Source: JBGAQP01 sp044220635 (GTDB lineage: Bacteria; Pseudomonadota; Gammaproteobacteria; Burkholderiales; Usitatibacteraceae). From it: a DNA stretch of 21,600 nt. The stretch spans positions 1 through 21,600 of the forward strand of contig JBGAQP010000038.1 in the NCBI GenBank assembly GCA_044220635.1, read 5' to 3'. Shown piece after piece: positions 15,038 to 21,600 of this stretch (position 1 is its first letter; each line of letters begins with the position of its first letter). Made by a program: the position numbers and the translations under genes. Below the pieces are notes generated by a model. That model was given only the letters and a program-made list of their open reading frames with translations, made no database searches and was not told where the DNA came from.

Positions 15038-15122
15038 GCCGTCGTGGTGGAATTGGTAGACACGCTGTCTTGAGGGGGCAGTGCCGAAAGGCGTAAGAGT
15101 TCGAGTCTCTTCGACGGCACCA
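15038..15122 (+). tRNA. tRNA-Leu, anticodon GAG
   Basis: GCCGTCG (15038-15044) pairs with CGACGGC (15112-15118), followed by A and an encoded CCA. The anticodon stem CTGTC/GGCAG holds loop TTGAGGG, so the anticodon is GAG, reading CUC and CUU. A long variable arm (TGCC-GAAA-GGCG) marks it as a leucine tRNA, and the T arm is AAGAG-TTCGAGT-CTCTT. It lies 24 bases after secG and 22 before nuoA. tRNA-Leu between secG and nuoA is a known betaproteobacterial arrangement. Confidence 0.97.
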
Positions 15123-15144
15123 TTCGAAACGCAAGCAGGCCAGC

Positions 15145-15513
15145 ATGCTCGAGAACTACTTTCCCGTCCTGCTGTTCCTCGCCATCGGCGCGGCCGTCGG
15201 GGTCGGCGCCATCGGCGTGAGCGGGGGCCTCGCCCGGCTCACCGGGGCCCACCGGCCCGACGCCGAGAAGCTCTCTCCCTACGAGTGCGGCTTCGAGGCC
15301 TTCGAGGACGCGCGCATGAAGTTCGACGTGCGCTACTACCTCGTCGCCATCCTCTTCATCCTCTTCGACCTCGAGATCGCCTTCCTCTTCCCCTGGGCGA
15401 TCGTCCTGCAGGAGATCGGCTGGCCCGGCTTCTGGGCGATGATGGCCTTCCTCGCGATCCTCGTCGTGGGATTCGTCTACGAATGGAAGAAGGGGGCGCT
15501 CGAGTGGGAATGA
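15145..15513 (+). CDS. nuoA: NADH-quinone oxidoreductase subunit A
   Basis: NuoA is a small membrane subunit of complex I, near the quinone site and the hinge between the two arms. This 122-residue protein has three membrane helices. The conserved loop after the first is PYECGFEAFEDARMKFDVRYYLVAILF, shown here by its YECGFEAFEDARMKFD part, and FILFDLEIAFLFPWA follows. It opens the nuo operon directly after the tRNA with no clear promoter or strong Shine-Dalgarno of its own, which suggests readthrough from the tpiA promoter. Confidence 0.96.
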   Translation: MLENYFPVLLFLAIGAAVGVGAIGVSGGLARLTGAHRPDAEKLSPYECGFEAFEDARMKFDVRYYLVAILFILFDLEIAFLFPWAIVLQEIGWPGFWAMMAFLAILVVGFVYEWKKGALEWE

Positions 15514-15532
15514 CCGACGAGGGGGAGTCGCG

Positions 15533-16021
15533 ATGGGCGCGGTGAGGGAGGGCGGCCTTTCCAGCCAGGGCTTCGTCGTCACCCAGGTCGACACCGTCCT
15601 CAACTGGGCGCGCACGGGCTCGCTCTGGCCCATGACCTTCGGGCTCGCCTGCTGCGCCGTCGAGATGATGCACGCGGGCGCCTCGCGCTACGACCTCGAC
15701 CGCTTCGGCATCGTCTTCCGCCCGAGCCCGCGCCAGTCCGACCTCATGGTCGTGGCGGGCACCCTGTGCAACAAGATGGCGCCGGCGCTCCGGAAGGTCT
15801 ACGACCAGATGGCCGAACCCCGCTGGGTGCTCTCCATGGGCTCGTGCGCCAACGGCGGCGGCTACTACCACTACTCCTACTCGGTCGTGCGCGGCTGCGA
15901 CCGCATCGTCCCGGTGGACGTCTACGTCCCCGGCTGCCCGCCCACGGCGGAGGCGCTCCTCTACGGCCTCATGCAGCTGCAGGCGAAGATCAAGCGCACC
16001 CACACGATCTCGCGCCGCTAG
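15533..16021 (+). CDS. nuoB: NADH-quinone oxidoreductase subunit B
   Basis: NuoB carries cluster N2, the last [4Fe-4S] centre before quinone, at the junction of the peripheral and membrane arms. This 162-residue protein has all four ligands: the adjacent C40-C41 in FGLACCAVEMM, C105 in MGSCANGGGYY, and C135 in YVPGCPPTAEALLYGL. RFGIVFRPSPRQSDLMVVAG is typical. A strong purine run (GAGGGGGAG, about 15519-15527) precedes the ATG. nuoC starts 1 base after its stop. Confidence 0.97.
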   Translation: MGAVREGGLSSQGFVVTQVDTVLNWARTGSLWPMTFGLACCAVEMMHAGASRYDLDRFGIVFRPSPRQSDLMVVAGTLCNKMAPALRKVYDQMAEPRWVLSMGSCANGGGYYHYSYSVVRGCDRIVPVDVYVPGCPPTAEALLYGLMQLQAKIKRTHTISRR

Positions 16022-16022
16022 C

Positions 16023-16628
16023 ATGACGAACCGACTCGATGCCCTCCAGGGGGCCATCCTCGACGCCCTCGGCGAGCGCGTGCTCGCCCGCGTGATCGAC
16101 CGCGGCCAGCTCACGATCGAGGCGGCCCCCGAGGGAATCGTCGAGGTCCTCACCCAGCTTCGCGACGATCCGCGGCTCGCCTTCGCTCAGGCGGTGGACC
16201 TCGCCGGCGTCGACTACAGCGGCTGGGGCAACGGGAGCTGGACGGGGCCGCGCTACGCGGTCGTCTACAACCTCCTGTCGATCGCGCACAACTGGCGCCT
16301 GCGCGTGAAGGCCTTCGCCTCCGACGACGATTTCCCCGCCTTCGACAGCGCGATCGGCGTGTGGCCCTCGCTCAACTGGTTCGAGCGCGAGGCCTTCGAC
16401 CTCTACGGCATAGTCTTCCGCGGCCACCCGGACCTGCGGCGCATCCTCACCGACTACGGCTTCGTGGGGCACCCCTTCCGCAAGGACTTCCCGATCTCGG
16501 GGCACGTCGAGATGCGCTACGACCCGGCCGAGCGCCGCGTCGTCTACCAGCCCGTCACGATCGAGCCGCGCGAGATCGTCCCGCGCATCGTGCGCGAGGA
16601 AGGCTACGCCGAGCCCGGGAAGAAGTGA
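16023..16628 (+). CDS. nuoC: NADH-quinone oxidoreductase subunit C
   Basis: NuoC is the 30-kDa-type peripheral subunit packed against NuoD and NuoB; it carries no cofactor. This 201-residue protein contains the family signature WFEREAFDLYGIVFRGHPDL, followed by RRILTDYGFVGHPFRKDFP. It is a stand-alone NuoC, not the NuoCD fusion found in E. coli, as expected for a betaproteobacterium. Gaps to nuoB and nuoD are 1 and 4 bases. Confidence 0.96.
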   Translation: MTNRLDALQGAILDALGERVLARVIDRGQLTIEAAPEGIVEVLTQLRDDPRLAFAQAVDLAGVDYSGWGNGSWTGPRYAVVYNLLSIAHNWRLRVKAFASDDDFPAFDSAIGVWPSLNWFEREAFDLYGIVFRGHPDLRRILTDYGFVGHPFRKDFPISGHVEMRYDPAERRVVYQPVTIEPREIVPRIVREEGYAEPGKK

Positions 16629-16632
16629 TCCC

Positions 16633-17886
16633 ATGGCCGAGATCCGCAACTACACGATGAACTTCGGGCCGCAGCACCCGGCGGCCCACGGGGTGCTGCG
16701 CCTCGTGCTCGAGCTCGACGGCGAGGTCGTGCAGCGCGCCGACCCCCACATCGGGCTGCTGCACCGCGCCACCGAGAAGCTCGCCGAGACGCGCACGTTC
16801 CTGCAGAGCGTGCCGTACATGGACCGCCTCGACTACGTGTCGATGATGGTGAACGAGCACGCCTACGTGATGGCCATCGAGAGGCTCCTCGGGGTCGACG
16901 TCCCCGAGCGCGCGCAGTACATCCGCGTGATGTTCGACGAGATCACGCGCATCCTCAACCACCTCATGTGGATCGGCTCGCACGCCCTCGACGTGGGGGC
17001 GATGACGGTCTTCCTCTACGCGTTCCGCGAGCGCGAGGACCTGATGGACATGTACGAGGCGGTCTCCGGCGCGCGCATGCACGCGGCCTACTACCGCCCG
17101 GGGGGCGTGTACCGGGACCTCCCGGAGCGCATGCCGCAGCACGCGCCCTCCCAGGTGCGCTCGGCCGAGGCGGTGAGGCGCCTCAACGAGAACCGCCAGG
17201 GCTCCTTCCTCGACTTCGTCGAGGACTTCACGAGGCGCTTCCCGGCCTACGTCGACGACTACGAGACGCTGCTCACCGACAACCGCATCTGGAAGCAGCG
17301 CACGGTGGGCATCGGCGTGGTCACGCCGGAGCGCGCCCAGGCGCTGGGCTTCACCGGGCCGATGCTGCGCGGCTCGGGCGTGGAATGGGACCTGCGGCGC
17401 AAGCAGCCCTACGAGGTCTACGACCGGCTCGATTTCGACATCCCGGTGGGCAGCCGCGGCGACTGCTACGACCGCTACCTCGTGCGCGTGCACGAGATGC
17501 GCCAGTCCTGCCGCATCATCGCGCAGTGCGTCGGGTGGCTGCGCGCCAATCCCGGGCCCGTCATCACGGCCAACCACAAGGTGGCGCCGCCCTCGCGCGA
17601 GGAGATGAAGTCCTCGATGGAGGAGCTGATCCACCACTTCAAGCTCTTCTCCGAAGGCTTCCACGTGCCCCCGGGCGAGGTCTACGCCGCCGTCGAGCAC
17701 CCGAAGGGGGAGTTCGGGATCTTCCTGGTCTCCGACGGGGCCAACAAGCCCTGGCGCCTGAAGATCCGCGCCCCGGGCTTCGCCCACCTCGCGGCGATGG
17801 ACGAGATGGCCCGCGGCCACATGATCGCCGACGTCGTGGCGATCATCGGCACCATGGACATCGTGTTCGGGGAGATCGACCGGTGA
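16633..17886 (+). CDS. nuoD: NADH-quinone oxidoreductase subunit D
   Basis: NuoD is the 49-kDa-type subunit that forms the quinone pocket with NuoB. It is related to hydrogenase large subunits but lacks their metal-binding cysteines. At 417 residues it has the family length. Recognisable blocks are MNFGPQHPAAHGVLRL (loop with the quinone-site histidine), DPHIGLLHRATEKL, MDRLDYVSMMVNEHAYV, GARMHAAYYRPGGV, GVEWDLRRKQPYEVYD and the terminal IIGTMDIVFGEIDR. Its TGA overlaps the GTG start of the cupin gene (GTGA at 17883-17886). Confidence 0.97.
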   Translation: MAEIRNYTMNFGPQHPAAHGVLRLVLELDGEVVQRADPHIGLLHRATEKLAETRTFLQSVPYMDRLDYVSMMVNEHAYVMAIERLLGVDVPERAQYIRVMFDEITRILNHLMWIGSHALDVGAMTVFLYAFREREDLMDMYEAVSGARMHAAYYRPGGVYRDLPERMPQHAPSQVRSAEAVRRLNENRQGSFLDFVEDFTRRFPAYVDDYETLLTDNRIWKQRTVGIGVVTPERAQALGFTGPMLRGSGVEWDLRRKQPYEVYDRLDFDIPVGSRGDCYDRYLVRVHEMRQSCRIIAQCVGWLRANPGPVITANHKVAPPSREEMKSSMEELIHHFKLFSEGFHVPPGEVYAAVEHPKGEFGIFLVSDGANKPWRLKIRAPGFAHLAAMDEMARGHMIADVVAIIGTMDIVFGEIDR

Positions 17887-18362
17887 GCGTGATCGCCACG
17901 AAGGTCGTGAACATCGACGAGCTGCGGCTCGAGCACTTCGAGAAGGGCGAGCGGTTCGCCTGCGACGCGGTGCGCGTGGGGCCGCTCGTGGGAGCGCGCG
18001 ACCTCGGCTATTCCTACGACGTGGTGCCCCCGGGCAAGCGCTCCTGCCCCTTCCACAGCCACCGCGGCGAGGAGGAGATGTTCTTCATCGTGCGCGGCTC
18101 GGGGCTGCTTCGCTACGGCGCCGAGACCCGCAGGATCCGCGCTGGCGACTTCATCTGCTGCCCGACGGGCGGCCCCGAGACGGCGCACCAGATCGTGAAC
18201 GACTCCGCGGAGCCGCTCGCCTACATCTCGGTGAGCACCATGCGCGACGCCGAGGTGTGCGAGTACCCCGATTCGGGCAAGGTCGGCGCCTTCGGCGCGG
18301 GAGGGCTTCGCCACATGACCCCGGTCGGCAGCGCCGTGGACTACTGGAAGGACGAGGCATGA
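17883..18362 (+). CDS. Single-domain cupin protein inside the nuo operon
   Basis: This 159-residue protein has one cupin barrel. Motif 1 is PFHSHRGEEEMFFIVRGSG (56-74), giving ligands H58, H60 and E64 or E65. Motif 2 is GDFICCPTGGPETAHQIVN (88-106), giving H102. A complete metal-binding set suggests a metal-dependent enzyme or ligand sensor. Its overall pattern resembles the uncharacterised COG3837-type cupins, with a C-terminal CEYPDSGKVG...VDYWKDEA tail. No signal peptide or membrane helix is seen. The GTG start overlaps the nuoD stop (GTGA) and its stop overlaps the nuoE start (ATGA), so it should be translated together with complex I. It is not a standard nuo subunit. The substrate is unknown; a role in complex I assembly or redox sensing is only a guess from position. 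Confidence 0.9.
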   Translation: MSVIATKVVNIDELRLEHFEKGERFACDAVRVGPLVGARDLGYSYDVVPPGKRSCPFHSHRGEEEMFFIVRGSGLLRYGAETRRIRAGDFICCPTGGPETAHQIVNDSAEPLAYISVSTMRDAEVCEYPDSGKVGAFGAGGLRHMTPVGSAVDYWKDEA

Positions 18363-18838
18363 GCCGGCTTTCGGCCGATGCGCTCGCGAGGATCGAGCGC
18401 GAGTGCGCCAAGTACCCCGCCGCCGAGCGCCAATCCGCGGTGATGAGCGCGCTCGCCATCGCCCAGGAGGAGCACGGCTGGCTGTCCAACGAGCTCATGG
18501 AGGAGGTCGCCACGGTCCTCGGCATGGCCCCGGTGGCGGTCTTCGAGGTCGCGACGTTCTACAACATGTACGACCTCGCGCCGGTCGGGCGCCACAAGAT
18601 CGCCGTGTGCACGAACCTGCCCTGCGCGCTCTCGGGCGGCGTGGACGCGGCCGAGCGGCTCAAGCGGCGCCTCGGCGTGGAGTTCGGCGAGACCACCCGC
18701 GACGGCCGCTTCACCCTCAAGGAGGGCGAGTGCATGGGTGCGTGCGGCGACGCGCCGGTGCTCATCGTGAACAACCGCCGCATGTGCAGCCACATGAGCG
18801 ACGAGAAGCTCGACGCCCTCATCGAGGAGCTCGAGTGA
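18359..18838 (+). CDS. nuoE: NADH-quinone oxidoreductase subunit E
   Basis: NuoE is the 24-kDa-type subunit of the NADH dehydrogenase module and carries [2Fe-2S] cluster N1a in a thioredoxin-like fold. This 159-residue protein has an N-terminal helical part with EEHGWLSNELMEEVA and VFEVATFYNMYDLAPVG. The four ligands are C84 and C89 in VCTNLPCALSG, and C125 and C129 in ECMGACGDAPV. The ATG overlaps the stop of the cupin gene. After it comes a 79-bp gap with a palindrome, the longest break between coding sequences among the nuo genes here. Confidence 0.96.
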   Translation: MSRLSADALARIERECAKYPAAERQSAVMSALAIAQEEHGWLSNELMEEVATVLGMAPVAVFEVATFYNMYDLAPVGRHKIAVCTNLPCALSGGVDAAERLKRRLGVEFGETTRDGRFTLKEGECMGACGDAPVLIVNNRRMCSHMSDEKLDALIEELE

Positions 18839-18863
18839 CGACGCGCCGCGCGACCCATCGCCA

Positions 18864-18881
18864 TCCCCGCGAAGGCGGGGA
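18864..18881. repeat. REP-like palindrome between nuoE and nuoF
   Basis: TCCCCGC-GAAG-GCGGGGA is a perfect 7-bp stem with a 4-base loop. The string CATCCCCGCGAAGGCGGGGA closely matches a dispersed intergenic repeat (TCCCCGCGAAGGCGGGGATCC type) known from many proteobacterial genomes. It lies in the 79-bp nuoE-nuoF gap and has no T-tract. It may mark a mobile palindrome or a processing or mRNA-stability site. Confidence 0.6.
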
Positions 18882-18917
18882 AGCCGGGGGGCATCGCATG
18901 ACGCCCGGGCGGTCCTC

Positions 18918-20254
<1,337 letters not shown>

Positions 20255-20255
<1 letters not shown>

Positions 20256-21600
20256 TGAGCCAGTCGAAGATCACCCTCGAGATCGACGGGCGCAGCGTGA
20301 GCGTCGCGCCCGGCGCGACCGTCATGGAGGCGGCCACCGAGCTCGGCATCTTCGTGCCGCACTTCTGCTGGCACCGCAAGCTCTCGATCGCGGCCAACTG
20401 CCGCATGTGCCTCGTGCAGATCGAGAAGGCCCCCAAGCCCCTGCCCGCCTGCGCGACGCCCGTCACCGAGGGCATGAAGGTCTTCACGCACTCCGAGTTG
20501 GCGGTCGGCGCCCAGAAGGGGGTGATGGAGTTCCTGCTCATCAACCACCCGCTCGACTGCCCGATCTGCGACCAGGGCGGCGAGTGCCAGCTGCAGGACC
20601 TCGCCGTGGGCTACGGGGGCTCGGCCTCGCGCTACCGCGAGGAGAAGCGCGTCGTCGTGAACAAGAACCTGGGGCCGCTCATCTCCACGGACATGACGCG
20701 CTGCATCCACTGCACGCGCTGCGTGCGCTTCGGGCAGGAGATCGCCGGCATCATGGAGCTCGGCATGGCCGGGCGCGGCGAGCACTCCGAGATCCTCTCC
20801 TTCGTGGGCCGCACCGTCGACTCCGAGCTCTCGGGCAACGTGATCGACCTGTGCCCCGTGGGCGCGCTCACCTCGAAGCCGTTCCGCTACTCGGCGCGCA
20901 GCTGGGAGCTCTCGCGCCGGCGCTCGGTGAGCGCCCACGACGCGCTCGGCTCGAACCTCGTCGTCCAGGTGAAGCAGGAGCGCGTGATGCGCGTGCTCCC
21001 GCTCGAGAACGAAGCGCTCAACGAGTGCTGGCTCTCCGACCGTGACCGCTTCGCCTACGAGGGGCTCGCGGCCGAGGACCGGCTCGGCCGTCCGATGCTG
21101 CGCCGCGGCGGGGCCTGGGCCGAGGTCGCCTGGGACGAGGCGCTCGAGGCCGCGGCCGCGGGCCTGGGCGAGGCCGTCGCCCGCCACGGTCCCGACGCGC
21201 TCGGCGCGCTGCTCTCCCCCGGCCTCACGCTCGAGGAGCTGCACCTCGCCGCGAAGCTCGCGCGCGGGCTCGGAAGCGACAACGTGGATCACCGCGCCGG
21301 CCGCCTCGACCTGCGCGGCGTGGGCCCGGAGTGGCTCGGGCTGGAGGTCGCCGCGCTCGGCGGCCTCGAGTCGGTGCTCCTCGTGGGCTCGACCCTGCCC
21401 AGGGCGGCGCCTCGGGGGCCCGCCGGGCGCCCCCGCGCGGCGGCCAGGGGCCTCGCGGTCCACGTCGTGCACGTCGTCGACGACGAGCTGCTGATGCCGG
21501 TCGCGAACCGCATCGTCGCGCGCCCCTCGGCGCTCGCCCGGGAGCTGCTCGCCGTGGCCCGCGCCGTCTCCGAGGCGGCGGCGAGGCCCCTCGCCGGGGA
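20255..21600 (+). CDS. nuoG: NADH-quinone oxidoreductase subunit G (3' end outside window)
   Basis: NuoG is the large Fe-S subunit that wires electrons from NuoF towards NuoB. The first 448 codons are present and open to the window end. Ligand sets visible are the [2Fe-2S] cluster (C38, C49, C52, C66), the His-ligated [4Fe-4S] cluster (H98, C102, C105, C111 in the HPLDCPICDQGGEC region) and a second [4Fe-4S] cluster (C150, C153, C156, C200, the last in LCPVGAL). A molybdopterin-oxidoreductase-like domain begins around residue 220. In the stretch near 21400-21460 the usual HPLLAxRLRxAAR helix is replaced by a P-, R- and A-rich version of equal length. ATG 20255 overlaps the nuoF TGA. Confidence 0.96.

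Noticed and set aside
21395..21465. Possible frameshift in nuoG, where a P/R/A-rich run replaces a conserved helix
   Set aside because: Frame and spacing are kept on both sides and the run is the same length as the usual segment, so divergence explains it better than paired indels.

Overview
The window is a very GC-rich stretch of chromosome, clearly above 65% G+C by eye, with core genes packed tightly together. Gene content and order point to a betaproteobacterium: carB-greA-yhbY-rlmE-ftsH-folP-glmM followed by pstSCAB, and tpiA-secG-tRNA-Leu-nuoABCD..., are both orders I associate with that class. No plasmid, phage, transposase or CRISPR signal was found. I cannot name a genus.

Layout. (1) 1-1811: the end of carB, greA, a YhbY-type RNA-binding protein on the opposite strand with a repetitive basic tail, and rlmE. 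(2) 1812-6099: ftsH behind its own promoter and closed by a good intrinsic terminator, then folP and glmM, coupled through a degenerate REP-like palindrome. (3) 6113-6910, minus strand: an orphan YqeB-type protein of the molybdenum-hydroxylase maturation family, convergent with glmM. (4) 6942-10843: pstS, pstC, pstA and pstB, a high-affinity phosphate ABC importer preceded by a textbook Pho box plus -10. phoU does not follow pstB. (5) 10862-13771, minus strand: an arsenic operon, arsR-arsI-arsC-acr3, with an operator-like palindrome at arsR. Beyond acr3 lies a truncated GNAT acyltransferase remnant abutting pstB. (6) 13809-15122: a promoter, tpiA, secG and tRNA-Leu(GAG). (7) 15145-21600: the complex I operon nuoA-B-C-D-[cupin]-E-F-G, with nuoG cut by the window end.

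How the parts work together. The Pst importer takes up phosphate and, unavoidably, arsenate. The neighbouring ars operon would reduce arsenate (ArsC), cleave the C-As bond of trivalent methylarsenicals (ArsI), export arsenite (Acr3) and sense arsenite (ArsR). The nuo genes encode the NADH-oxidising, Fe-S-carrying and quinone-site-proximal parts of respiratory complex I.

Most worth a second look: a single-domain cupin gene translationally overlapped with both nuoD and nuoE inside the complex I operon; an ArsI with a ten-cysteine C-terminal tail next to an ArsR with five C-terminal cysteines; the orphan YqeB-like gene; and the ftsH terminator lying on top of the possible folP start codons. Apart from these, the window is ordinary core genome.
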